DNA of 49,566 nucleotides, taken from an uncultured bacterium (lineage in GTDB: Bacteria; Bacillota; Clostridia; Christensenellales; QALW01). The stretch is from NCBI GenBank assembly GCA_905214315.1, contig CAJMLN010000009.1, positions 1 to 49,566 of the forward strand, read 5' to 3'. Each line of letters opens with the position of its first letter. The first letter of the stretch is position 1. This document shows positions 23,709-31,922 of the stretch, piece after piece. A program made the position numbers and the translations under genes. The notes beneath the pieces are model-generated. The model searched no databases. It saw only the letters and a program-made list of their open reading frames with translations, and was not told the DNA's origin.

Positions 23709-25631
23709 ATGAAAAAAATTCTGTGTATGATGCTTACTGCAGCTATGCTGCTTACAAGCATCGGGCTGGTACAGCTCACGGCATTTGCCGCTACAGAAGA
23801 ATTACTGGAAAACGGAAACCTCGAAGAGGGGGATGATACCGGATTTTTCCGGTATGGTGCCGTGCATGATCTGTACGTGGACGGCGAATATGCGCATTCG
23901 GGTGACTATGGTATGCTGCTGGAGAACCGTGCGGATCAGTATGCAAACCGTGCGATGAATATTACCGATATCGTTATGGAAAACGGCCCCGGAGAATATA
24001 AAGCCAGTGTTTGGGTAAGGTTAAGGGATAATGATGACGGCGCGGGCAGCGGCATGCTGGTAATCAATTTCCGCCACAAGGGGGAAACGAAGGATACCTA
24101 CCGAGTCGGAGAGAGAAAAGTACTGACTACCGAGTGGCAGTTGTTTACCTTTGAGGGCGAACTGGATTTTGACCTGGAAACAGGGCTGGATCACTGCTAT
24201 ATTTATGCCCAGGTGCAAGGTCAGGATGACGCCGGCAAATTAAACGGCCTTGGCCCGGCCTTTTGTCTGGATGACCTGAGCCTGGTAAAGATCAGCGCGG
24301 TAAACGGTGTGGAAGTGATCAAGCCTGCTGATGTAGAAATGACGCATATCAACGCTTTGGAGGGAACCAGAAGCGAGACTACCAGCGTGGGCGCGATCCG
24401 CTGGGATGCCTGGTATACCCATGACGGCAAGACGGACAGCGTAATTTCCCAGGTGGAGCGCTCCTTAAGCCCGGCCAAGTACCATTTCCGCGCTCCGTTC
24501 TATGCGGAGATTACCCAGGACGGCGGCATTATCGTGCCGCAATATACGCAGGAAGAATTTGATAAAGAGATGGAATACGCCATTGAGGCGGGCATTGATT
24601 ATTTCGGTTACGTCTGGTACAACAGTGATATGAGAGCCGCGAGGGATTTTCATACTACCAGCAAATATAAGAACGATGTAAAGCTTTGTGCCATATTTGA
24701 CGGCAATGCCATCGGTAAAAAGTATGCCAGGGAAGAGATGGCCGTGCTTTTAAAGGAAGACTATTATATGACCGTCATGGATGGACGCCCATTGATGTAT
24801 TATTTCGGTGAGTCAGGCAATATCAGCGCAATAGCGGATGATATTGAATATTACCGCGGTCTTTGTGTTACACTGGGAATTCCCGCACCGTTTGCCGTGG
24901 TGATGAGTCTGGGCGCGAGTGAAAGTTTCAGCGCGTATGCGGACGCCGTTTCCAACTATGCTATTGGCGGAGCCGGAGGCATTTCCTTTAGAGAATCGAT
25001 GAACAATGCCGTAAAGACATGGGATAAGCATGCGGCGGATCAGATGCAGTTTGTACCCACCGTGACCACCGGCTGGCACAATGGCCCGCGTATCGATAAC
25101 CCCGTAACCTGGACGAAGCCGGGGGCCGACAGCTGGGTGGAATATGCGACTGACGCGGAAATTCAGGAGCATATGGAAAATGCCCTGTGGTATATGCAGC
25201 AGCAGAAGAATTCCCTGTTTACCATGGCCAATACTGTGATGATCTATGCCTGGAACGAGCATGACGAGGGCGGCTGGATCTGCCCGACGCTGGCGGTGGA
25301 TGAAAATGGAAATCAGCTGTATAATGAAGATGGTTCCAAAAAGATTAATGACGGCCGTATTCAAGCGGTAAAAGCTGCAATTACAAAGTATAAAAACGGT
25401 GAGGCGCTTGCGGCCATTGGGGATATTGGCGGCGACGCTTCGGCTACGCCGGAGGCTACAGTTACGGCTAAGCCGACGGAGCCTGTACAGAACCAGTTCT
25501 CCGACGGCGGAAAAACCTGGATCTGGTTTGTAGTAGGCGGTGTAGTAGTTGTTGCTGCGGCAGCCGTGGTAGTTGTGCTGGTTATAAAAAAGAAGAAGGC
25601 CGGCGGCAGCGCTGAGGAACCAAAGGAATAA
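23709..25631 (+). CDS. Secreted, membrane-anchored GH99-like protein with carbohydrate-binding domain
   Basis: The 640-residue protein has a signal peptide (1 to about 27), then a jelly-roll domain at about 30-195 resembling CBM4/9-type modules (LLENGNLEEGDDTGFF, SLVKI). A TIM-barrel-like catalytic domain spans about 215-560 (RWDAWYTHDG, FGYVWYNSD, PLMYYF, YAWNEHDEGGW). A Thr/Pro linker, a membrane helix at about 606-628 and KKKK follow. The W-N-E-x(2)-E-G ending resembles GH99-like/WbsX-type domains, so a glycan-cleaving role is likely but the linkage is unknown. It would face outward. AGGAGG lies before the ATG. The next gene is its cytoplasmic twin. Confidence 0.8.
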   Translation: MKKILCMMLTAAMLLTSIGLVQLTAFAATEELLENGNLEEGDDTGFFRYGAVHDLYVDGEYAHSGDYGMLLENRADQYANRAMNITDIVMENGPGEYKASVWVRLRDNDDGAGSGMLVINFRHKGETKDTYRVGERKVLTTEWQLFTFEGELDFDLETGLDHCYIYAQVQGQDDAGKLNGLGPAFCLDDLSLVKISAVNGVEVIKPADVEMTHINALEGTRSETTSVGAIRWDAWYTHDGKTDSVISQVERSLSPAKYHFRAPFYAEITQDGGIIVPQYTQEEFDKEMEYAIEAGIDYFGYVWYNSDMRAARDFHTTSKYKNDVKLCAIFDGNAIGKKYAREEMAVLLKEDYYMTVMDGRPLMYYFGESGNISAIADDIEYYRGLCVTLGIPAPFAVVMSLGASESFSAYADAVSNYAIGGAGGISFRESMNNAVKTWDKHAADQMQFVPTVTTGWHNGPRIDNPVTWTKPGADSWVEYATDAEIQEHMENALWYMQQQKNSLFTMANTVMIYAWNEHDEGGWICPTLAVDENGNQLYNEDGSKKINDGRIQAVKAAITKYKNGEALAAIGDIGGDASATPEATVTAKPTEPVQNQFSDGGKTWIWFVVGGVVVVAAAAVVVVLVIKKKKAGGSAEEPKE

Positions 25632-25653
25632 AATGCGCTGAAAGGGGAAAGGA

Positions 25654-26700
25654 GTGGAATTTTCATTGGAAAAGAGAAGCGAAAAAAGCAGCGTGGGCGC
25701 GATCCGCTGGGATGCCTGGTATACTCATGACGGCAAGGCGGACAGCGTAATTTCCCAGGTGGAGCGTTCCTTAAGCCCGGCCAAATACCATTTTCGCGCG
25801 CCGTTTTATGCCCAGGTAACGGAAGAGGGCGGCGTCGAGATTCCTTCATATACACAGGCGGAATTTGACAGAGAAATGGAATACGCCATAGAGGCGGGCA
25901 TTGATTATTTTGCCTATGTGTGGTATAACAGCGAACTGCGGGTCGCGCGCGATTTGCACCTTACCAGCAAGTACAGAAACGATGTAAAGCTTTGCGCGGT
26001 GCTGGACGACAACGCCATCGGTAAGGCATATGCCAGGCAAGAACTGGAGGCGCTTTTGAAGGAACCGTATTATATGACGGTGCTGGAGGGGCGGCCGCTG
26101 ATGTATTATTTTGGTACCGGAAAAAATAGCGCGGCTATTGCCGAGGATATCGTCTATTACCGGGAGCTTTGCAGGCAAAAGGGAATTCCCGCGCCGTTTG
26201 CCGTCTTTATGGGCGGGCCGATAGAGGGCCGGAAGGCAGGAGCAGACGCGCTTTCCCGCTATGCGGTAAGCGGCTCCCATGGCGAAAGCTTTGCCAGCCT
26301 TACGAAAAAGGCGGAGGAAATCTGGGAAATGCAGAAGAACTCCGGTCTGCAAAGCGTTCCGCCGGTGACAACCGGCTGGCATAACGGTACGCGGTGGGAA
26401 AACCCGGTAAGCTGGTGCAAGCCCGGAGCGGAAAGCTGGGTGGAATATGCATTGCCGGAGGAGATAGAGGCGCATTTAAAGGATTCGCTGCGGTATTTGA
26501 AAAAAGAAGAGAATAAGGCTTCTACGCTTGCTAATACCTTGATCATCTATGCCTGGAATGAGCACGACGAGGGCGGCTGGATCTGCCCGACGCTTGCGGT
26601 GGATGAAAACGGCAGGCAGCTGTATCATGAAGACGGCTCAAAAAAGCTGGATGAAAGCCGTGTTCAGGCAATAAAGGAAGCGATACAGGCGGAACGGTAA
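25654..26700 (+). CDS. Cytoplasmic GH99-like paralog of the upstream gene
   Basis: The 348-residue protein is essentially the catalytic domain of the preceding protein (its residues ~215-560): RWDAWYTHDGKADSV, FAYVWYNSE, LMYYFG, TTGWHNG, YAWNEHDEGGW and PTLAVDENG are shared. It lacks signal peptide, binding domain and anchor, so it should be cytoplasmic. DNA similarity is especially high in the first ~120 bases (24384-24505 against 25690-25811). The start is probably GTG at 25654 after AAAGGGG; a TTG at 25666 is possible. The pair may handle the same glycan outside and, after uptake, inside. Confidence 0.8.
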   Translation: MEFSLEKRSEKSSVGAIRWDAWYTHDGKADSVISQVERSLSPAKYHFRAPFYAQVTEEGGVEIPSYTQAEFDREMEYAIEAGIDYFAYVWYNSELRVARDLHLTSKYRNDVKLCAVLDDNAIGKAYARQELEALLKEPYYMTVLEGRPLMYYFGTGKNSAAIAEDIVYYRELCRQKGIPAPFAVFMGGPIEGRKAGADALSRYAVSGSHGESFASLTKKAEEIWEMQKNSGLQSVPPVTTGWHNGTRWENPVSWCKPGAESWVEYALPEEIEAHLKDSLRYLKKEENKASTLANTLIIYAWNEHDEGGWICPTLAVDENGRQLYHEDGSKKLDESRVQAIKEAIQAER

Positions 26701-26720
26701 AGCGTTTTTCGCGGAAAAAA

Positions 26721-26753
26721 GGCCGATAGATTTGAGATCTATCGGCTTTTTTT
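26721..26753 (+). terminator. Terminator of the GH99-like pair
   Basis: GCCGATAGAT (26722-26731) pairs with ATCTATCGGC (26737-26746), followed by seven T. Confidence 0.9.
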
Positions 26754-27083
26754 AGGTTTAAAACTAATAAAAATACAGGCCTTGCTCCTTCCATTGCTTC
26801 GGCGGAAAGAGCTTAGAAGCTTTTGCAAAATTTTGCGAATTCACCCCGTGGGCATTGAGTTTTAAAACGAGGTTTGCTTTCATTGCGTCAATAAAGAACG
26901 GACCGTTTCATGTGTATTTCCTCAAAAATTCACGATTGTATCAGGAAGCTTTCGTCAATCGGTTTGTCGCAGCACTCGCTTATTTTCCTATAATTTTCTC
27001 CTGTTGTTGGAAAGCTTTTCTTCCGGAAAGTATTCCAACCGGCGGCGGAATTTTCGGATGCTTGAATTTTTGGTTTAAAGCGG
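26754..27083. other. Convergent intergenic region, no gene seen
   Basis: About 330 bases between the GH99-like genes and prfA. Only short frames are present, without ribosome sites. Confidence 0.4.
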
Positions 27084-27106
27084 GCCGGAACCGTTTTGCT
27101 TCCGGC
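27084..27106 (-). terminator. Possible terminator after prfA
   Basis: GCCGGAA (27084-27090) pairs with TTCCGGC (27100-27106). The minus-strand T run that follows is short, so termination may be partial. Confidence 0.4.
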
Positions 27107-27109
27107 AGG

Positions 27110-28180
27110 TCATTCCTCCGCCGCGGCGTCAATATCACCGGTGCTGCCGGCCAGAATCAGGGCGGAGATCATTTCGTCCATATCGCCGTTTAAAAAGCTT
27201 TCCAGCTTGTACAGCGTTAAGCCGATGCGATGATCCGTTACGCGTCCCTGGGGGAAATTATAGGTGCGGATGCGCTCGCTGCGGTCGCCGCTGCCTATTT
27301 GAGAGCGCCGTATGCCGCTGTATTTTTCATCCGCCAGTGACTGATAATGGTCATATACACGAGATTTTAATATCTTCAGCGCTTTTTCCCGGTTCTTGAT
27401 CTGGGATTTTTCGTCCTGGCAGTTTACTTCAATGCCGGTGGGCAGGTGTACCATGCGCACGGCGGATTCCGTTTTATTGATGTGCTGGCCGCCCGCGCCG
27501 GTGGAGCGGTGGGTTTCTATCAAAAGATCATTGGGATCGATTGTAATATCAATATCCTCCGCTTCAGGCAGAACGGCTACCGTGGCCGCTGAGGTATGAA
27601 TGCGTCCGCCGGATTCGGTAACGGGAACGCGCTGTACCCGGTGCGCGCCGCTTTCGTATTTTAAATGACGGAAGACTTCGCGGCCGGTTACCAGGCAGGT
27701 GGCCTCCTTGATGCCGTTGATTTCGGTACCGTTACTATCTGTAATTTCAAAGCGCCAGCCCTTTTTTTCGGCATAGCGCATATACATGCGCAGCAGGTCG
27801 GCTGCAAACAGCGCGGCCTCCTCGCCGCCGGTGCCGGCGCGCAGCTCCAGCACCACATTCTTGTCATCCGAAGGATCCCGCGGAGCCAGCAGCTCTTTAA
27901 GCTCTTTTTCCGTCTCCTCCAAAAGCGGCTGGACGTCATTCAGCTCCTGTTGGGCCAGGGCGGCTATTTCCTCATCGTCGCTCTCGGATAATTCCCGGGC
28001 GTCGGATATTTGCCGAGTCAGCGTTTTGTACTCCTCATATTTGGCCATGATCTCTGCTAAAAACGCATGCTCCTTAGCCAGCTCCTGCCACAGTGCGCGG
28101 TCGGCAATCACGTCCGGCTCGCTGAGCTTCTGGTTTACTTCCGCATAGCGTATAGCCATTTCTTCTAATTTTTCGGTCAT
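27110..28180 (-). CDS. prfA: Peptide chain release factor 1
   Basis: The 356-residue class I release factor has the catalytic GGQ loop in HRSTGAGGQHINKTESAVR and the family's REVFRHLKYESGAHRVQRVP. Length fits RF1, which reads UAA and UAG. It frees finished peptides on the ribosome. The Gln of GGQ is the methylation target of PrmC, encoded directly upstream with a four-base overlap. The same operon starts with yqhQ. Confidence 0.95.
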   Translation of the reverse strand: MTEKLEEMAIRYAEVNQKLSEPDVIADRALWQELAKEHAFLAEIMAKYEEYKTLTRQISDARELSESDDEEIAALAQQELNDVQPLLEETEKELKELLAPRDPSDDKNVVLELRAGTGGEEAALFAADLLRMYMRYAEKKGWRFEITDSNGTEINGIKEATCLVTGREVFRHLKYESGAHRVQRVPVTESGGRIHTSAATVAVLPEAEDIDITIDPNDLLIETHRSTGAGGQHINKTESAVRMVHLPTGIEVNCQDEKSQIKNREKALKILKSRVYDHYQSLADEKYSGIRRSQIGSGDRSERIRTYNFPQGRVTDHRIGLTLYKLESFLNGDMDEMISALILAGSTGDIDAAAEE

Positions 28181-29016
28181 GCTGTTTCCTCTTTAAAACA
28201 ATGTATGATGCGTTCAATGCCCGCATAGTCCTTTGTAACGGTGATATCGGAAAATCCGGCCTTTAACAGAAGGTATTCCACCGCCTCCCGCTGGCCGAGG
28301 CCTATCTCAAACATCAGCATACCGCCGGTGTTTAAATAGCCGGGAGCCTGTGCAATGATGGCGCGGTAGAAATCCAGCCCGTCGGGACCGCCGTCTAACG
28401 CGTTCTGCGGCTCAAAGGAGAGCTCTCGTTCTAATTTTTCCAGCTCTGCCTGGACAATATAGGGGGGATTGGAAAGAATACAGTCAAATGTCTGGCCGTT
28501 CAGGGCGGAAAAGCAGTCGCTTTTTTTCAGCTCTATCGAAAGGGCAAGGGTCCGGGCGTTTTCTTCCGTCAGGGCCAGCGCATCGGAGCTGATATCCGAG
28601 GCACATACTGAAAGCGATGGAATGTTATACTTGCAGGCCAGGGCGATCGCGCCCGAGCCGGTGCCCAGATCCAGCAGACTGCGGTAACCTTTTTGCCGGA
28701 TCAGCGAGACGGCCAGCTCTGCCAAAAGAGCGGTTTCATCCCGCGGAATCAGCGCCCGGCGGTCGGTTTTTAATTCAATGTTTAAAAACGGCACCCGGCC
28801 GAAGATATATTGCAGCGGCTCCCGCTTAGCGCGCCGTGCCAGCACTGCCGCCAGGACGTCCTGCTGCTGCTGCGTCAGCTCTTGTTCTGTTTGTATATGC
28901 AGCTCTCCCCGGCGCAGACCGCAGATCATGCTTACGATCCAGGCCGCATCCACATCGCGGTCGGGAACATTCTTCAATTCCTCTTTTGCGCAGAGCAGCG
29001 CCTCTCTTACGGTCAT
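28177..29016 (-). CDS. prmC: Release factor glutamine N5-methyltransferase
   Basis: The 279-residue protein has the PrmC/HemK layout: a helical N-terminal domain, RREPLQYIFGRVPF, the SAM-binding LLDLGTGSGAIALA and the catalytic NPPY (SNPPYI). It uses SAM to methylate the GGQ glutamine of release factors, here presumably the product of the adjoining prfA. It overlaps yqhQ and prfA by four bases each, so the three genes are tightly coupled. Confidence 0.95.
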   Translation of the reverse strand: MTVREALLCAKEELKNVPDRDVDAAWIVSMICGLRRGELHIQTEQELTQQQQDVLAAVLARRAKREPLQYIFGRVPFLNIELKTDRRALIPRDETALLAELAVSLIRQKGYRSLLDLGTGSGAIALACKYNIPSLSVCASDISSDALALTEENARTLALSIELKKSDCFSALNGQTFDCILSNPPYIVQAELEKLERELSFEPQNALDGGPDGLDFYRAIIAQAPGYLNTGGMLMFEIGLGQREAVEYLLLKAGFSDITVTKDYAGIERIIHCFKEETA

Positions 29017-30113
29017 AGCGCCTCCGCGGGGGCGGAATCCTTCTGTGGGATGCTTATCTGGGCGTTCGGCGTTTTTTCCTGCGGCGTTTCCTCGGGGCTT
29101 TCCGCCTCCTCGGATTGAGGCGGTTCCTTCAGCAGGCCGTCCATGTACAGAACATTTTTAAAGCTGGTAATGGAGACCTCAAGCATACTGAGATCCGGCT
29201 GCCGGGTGGAAAGCTTTTGAAGGAGCATACCGGGGGAACGCAGAATTCGCAGCACGAGATTGTCGCTGAGAGCCAGAAGCTTTAAAATTTCATAGGATAC
29301 ACCGGCAATCAGCGGCAGAAGAAGCAGCTTTACCGCTAGACGAATCGCCAGGGCTGCGGGAGTAGCGGTGCTCAGTCCGAACAGGTGATCGGCCATGGCA
29401 GTCACTAAAATACCGATAATCATGATGATAAACATAAACGAAGTGCCGCACCGGGGATGCGAGGTGGAATACTTTTGTGCGTTTTCAGGCGTGAGCTCTT
29501 CACCGTGTTCGTAGCAGGAGATGACTTTATGCTCGGCACCGTGATACATAAACAGCCGCTTGATGTCCTTCATAAAGCCAATGGCTACGATGTAGCCGAT
29601 AAAAATTAAAATTTTTATTACGCCTTCCAGAGCATCCAGCGCCAGCTTTACGCCTAAGGTAGCGGTTTCGGCTGTGATGCCGTAGGCGGATTCCAGAAGA
29701 CTCCAGACGGCGCCGGAGGCCAGCGAGGGCAAAAAGATGAAAAGCGCAAAGGAAAGCGCCAGCCCCAAAACGACGCCCAATACAATAGCGATTGTTTCCA
29801 GCTTTACGTTCAGGGTTCTGGAAAGCCATTTTTCAAATTTTGTGGGCTCCAGATCTTTGGTGGCGTCTTCACCGTACATTTCCGCCGAATGGGAGGTGAG
29901 CTTCATGCCCTGCAAAAGGGAATCCACAAAGGCCACTACGCCGCGGACAATTGGGATTCTGGCTACGGTTTTGCGCCATTTTGCCTGGCTGAGCTTCGTC
30001 TTTTCTACAACAATAGAGCCGTCACTGCGGCGTACGGACATGACCATGGAGGTATTTGAGCGCATCATAACGCCCTCCATAACGGCCTGGCCACCGATTT
30101 TTGTATATTTCAT
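29013..30113 (-). CDS. yqhQ: DUF1385 membrane protein YqhQ
   Basis: The 366-residue protein begins with the family signature GGQAVMEGVMMRS and has about four membrane segments. It contains YHGAEHKVISCYEHGEELT and SHPRCGTSF, the conserved His/Cys-rich centre of DUF1385. The C-terminal ~45 residues are a charged, Glu/Pro-rich tail beyond the usual domain. The function is not settled. First gene of the yqhQ-prmC-prfA operon, a typical clostridial arrangement. AAAGAAAGGACC precedes the ATG. Confidence 0.9.
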   Translation of the reverse strand: MKYTKIGGQAVMEGVMMRSNTSMVMSVRRSDGSIVVEKTKLSQAKWRKTVARIPIVRGVVAFVDSLLQGMKLTSHSAEMYGEDATKDLEPTKFEKWLSRTLNVKLETIAIVLGVVLGLALSFALFIFLPSLASGAVWSLLESAYGITAETATLGVKLALDALEGVIKILIFIGYIVAIGFMKDIKRLFMYHGAEHKVISCYEHGEELTPENAQKYSTSHPRCGTSFMFIIMIIGILVTAMADHLFGLSTATPAALAIRLAVKLLLLPLIAGVSYEILKLLALSDNLVLRILRSPGMLLQKLSTRQPDLSMLEVSITSFKNVLYMDGLLKEPPQSEEAESPEETPQEKTPNAQISIPQKDSAPAEAL

Positions 30114-30170
30114 TTTGGGTCCTTTCTTTTTTGTTGCCCCTCTGGGACATTGGAATGTTTTATATGAATA

Positions 30171-30199
30171 AGTATAATATAAAATACGGACAAAGGCAA
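30171..30199 (-). promoter_or_regulatory. Promoter of the yqhQ-prmC-prfA operon
   Basis: Minus strand TTGCCT (30199-30194), 17-base spacer, TATACT (30176-30171). Confidence 0.75.
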
Positions 30200-30943
30200 G
30201 TGAAGAAAATACGAAACGCCTGAAATGACAGCTCTGGCGGAGAAATTTATTATTGTTTTGCTATATAAAAACATGTCAGAGGTACTTGTTTTTTATTGAT
30301 ATCTAAATCTTTCTTTCGCAGATTTTTGTAAAACTACGATGCTCATAAAATGAATAGATACAGGCGCTATCCGTGTAGAGGTAGATGACTTTTTTCATTT
30401 TTTTGAGTTCATAAAGCAATGCGCTGCCGATTCTCTTTAAGGCAGCGGGGTTGCTGTTAAAAAGACGAGTTCTCTATCAGGGGAATGACTTTTCCAATAT
30501 TCCATAAGCATTTCTTTGGTAGTTTACTAAGCTTACGCTGCTTTTAAAAAACAGGCGCTGCAGAATGTTAAAATTTTTATGAAGAGGAATTTCCCTAAAA
30601 GCGGGATTTCTTTTCCATTCATATGGGTAAGCAGGAATCCAGCCAACAGCCGCCGACATAAGCAGAGATTATTATCTGGGTGGGGCGTTTCTGCATACCA
30701 AAAATATTTTCCATACAGGTTAACCGTTTGCTTTTTAAATACAAAGTGCATACTTGAATTTGCAGATTGAATGGCAGTTTTGCAGTCGTTTTTTTTAATT
30801 CCTGTTATTTTTATAAATGACTCCTTCTATTTTTATTATAACACATAAAAATAGAATATGGCAATGATATTGGTATTTCAGGTGCAGAAAAAATACATAA
30901 AGAAACAAGGCGGCGCGTGGGATGTGAAAATGATTAATTTAGC
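30200..30943. other. Large AT-rich intergenic region with decayed sequence
   Basis: About 740 bases between two divergent units. Apart from the GNAT-like fragment at 30303-30431, minus-strand frames up to about 30750 show broken protein-like stretches (MLMEYWKSHSPDRELVFLTA, WIPAYPYEWKRNPAFREIPL) interrupted by stops and shifts. This looks like one or two dead genes. Confidence 0.4.
30303..30431 (-). pseudogene. C-terminal fragment of a GNAT-type acetyltransferase
   Basis: The minus-strand frame ending at TAG 30303-30305 encodes IGSALLYELKKMKKVIYLYT and SFYEHRSFTKICERKI. It resembles the end of GNAT folds (G-x-G-x-A/L acetyl-CoA loop remnant, strand, then FYEHxGF). No intact start or upstream domain exists. 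Confidence 0.4.
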
Positions 30944-30972
30944 TTGCCAAGGGAAGAAGAAACCGCTATAAT
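30944..30972 (+). promoter_or_regulatory. Promoter of the DUF1292 gene
   Basis: TTGCCA (30944-30949), 17-base spacer, TATAAT (30967-30972). Confidence 0.8.
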
Positions 30973-31012
30973 AAACAAAAATAAAGGCATGTATTTGCCG
31001 CGGAGGTTTAAA

Positions 31013-31354
31013 ATGGACGATTTATTATATTTTCAGGATGACGCCGGCAATCAAATTGGGCTGATGATGATTGATCGGTTTGAGTTTGAGGGAAAAAGCT
31101 ATGCGCTTTTGGCCACGCCCGAGGATACCGAAGACGGCGGCGTATACGTGATGCGCATGGAGGAAAAGGACGGCGAGCTCTCCTTTGCTATGCCCGATGA
31201 CGATGAAATGGAAAAAATCACGCCCTTTATTGTAGAGCTGCTGGAGCATGCCCAGGGCGGATGCACCCATGATTGCTGCAGCTGCGGAGGCTGTCACGGC
31301 GAAGATGAGGACGAGGACTGCTGCTGTGACGACGATTGCTGCTGCCAGCATTGA
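31013..31354 (+). CDS. DUF1292 domain protein with Cys-rich tail
   Basis: The 113-residue protein has the compact DUF1292 domain at about 1-80 (LLYFQDDAGNQI, FEFEGKSYALL, GVYVMRM). A tail of about 30 residues rich in Cys, His, Asp and Glu follows (CTHDCCSCGGCHG, then acidic, CCC and CCC-Q-H). The tail looks able to bind several metal ions; the domain itself has no known role and is widespread in Bacillota. The ATG at 31013 has GGAGG six bases upstream. Confidence 0.85.
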   Translation: MDDLLYFQDDAGNQIGLMMIDRFEFEGKSYALLATPEDTEDGGVYVMRMEEKDGELSFAMPDDDEMEKITPFIVELLEHAQGGCTHDCCSCGGCHGEDEDEDCCCDDDCCCQH

Positions 31355-31479
31355 ACGGAAAAGGTTCCGTGTAATCAGTAGGACTTTTCATTGCTCTGTG
31401 TAAAAAGCGGATACGGCGGCAGATGCCTTTTCAGGTGTTGTTTCGAATCGGTGCAGTATTATAAAAACGGGTAAGAATC

Positions 31480-31510
31480 AAAGGGCAGCTTTGGCCGCCC
31501 TTTGATTTTT
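31480..31510 (+). terminator. Terminator of the DUF1292 gene
   Basis: AAAGGGC (31480-31486) pairs with GCCCTTT (31497-31503), followed by GATTTTT. Confidence 0.7.
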
Positions 31511-31751
31511 CTCTTGAATTCGTGCAAATTTCGTGCATAAAAAAGCCTCGTAAAATTGGGGCTTTTAAGCTATTGCGAAAGCACTATAAGATATTTTTCA
31601 CAATTCGGCTGGTGGAACTCCTACAGCCTGAAAAAGGTTGGTAGCAAGCCGGAGCGCTGCGAGCGCGTTTACAAGCGAGCAGCAAAGGCATAGCATGATC
31701 TTTTTCGGAAAAAGAGACGCAGCGGAATGCGTGCGCTGGTGATTTTTCGAT
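31511..31751. other. Intergenic region between the DUF1292 terminator and tRNA-Ser
   Basis: A second hairpin lies at about 31541-31569 (AAAAGCCTC with GGGGCTTTT, one wobble pair). The remainder carries no gene I can support. Confidence 0.4.
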
Positions 31752-31788
31752 AAAAAGTCGCCGCAAGCGATATGCAGCTTGCGGCGAC
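31752..31788 (-). terminator. Terminator of tRNA-Ser
   Basis: A 12-pair stem, GTCGCCGCAAGC (31757-31768) with GCTTGCGGCGAC (31777-31788). Five T follow on the minus strand. Confidence 0.85.
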
Positions 31789-31789
31789 G

Positions 31790-31881
31790 TGGCGGAGAGA
31801 AGGGGATTCGAACCCCTGAACGGGTATTAGCCGTTACACGATTTCCAATCGTGCGCCTTAGACCAGCTCAGCCATCTCTCC
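31790..31881 (-). tRNA. tRNA-Ser (GGA), CCA encoded
   Basis: On the minus strand the acceptor stem is GGAGAGA/TCTCTCC, followed by discriminator G and CCA. The anticodon arm is CACGA-TTGGAAA-TCGTG (anticodon GGA, reading UCC and UCU). A long variable arm, typical of serine tRNA, lies before the GGTTCGAATCC T-loop. Confidence 0.93.
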
Positions 31882-31893
31882 AGGCACCTGTAT

Positions 31894-31922
31894 AGTATAA
31901 AGGCAGGTGCTTGTTTTGTCAA
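31894..31922 (-). promoter_or_regulatory. Promoter of tRNA-Ser
   Basis: Minus strand TTGACA (31922-31917), 17-base spacer, TATACT (31899-31894). The -35 overlaps the end of the upstream ABC permease gene. Confidence 0.85.

Noticed and set aside
26855..27193. Plus-strand frame before prfA
   Set aside because: No ribosome site and it ends antisense inside prfA; no recognisable motifs.
31590..31750. Possible small RNA or REP-like element
   Set aside because: Several short palindromic pieces exist, but no promoter or consistent fold apart from the tRNA-Ser terminator.
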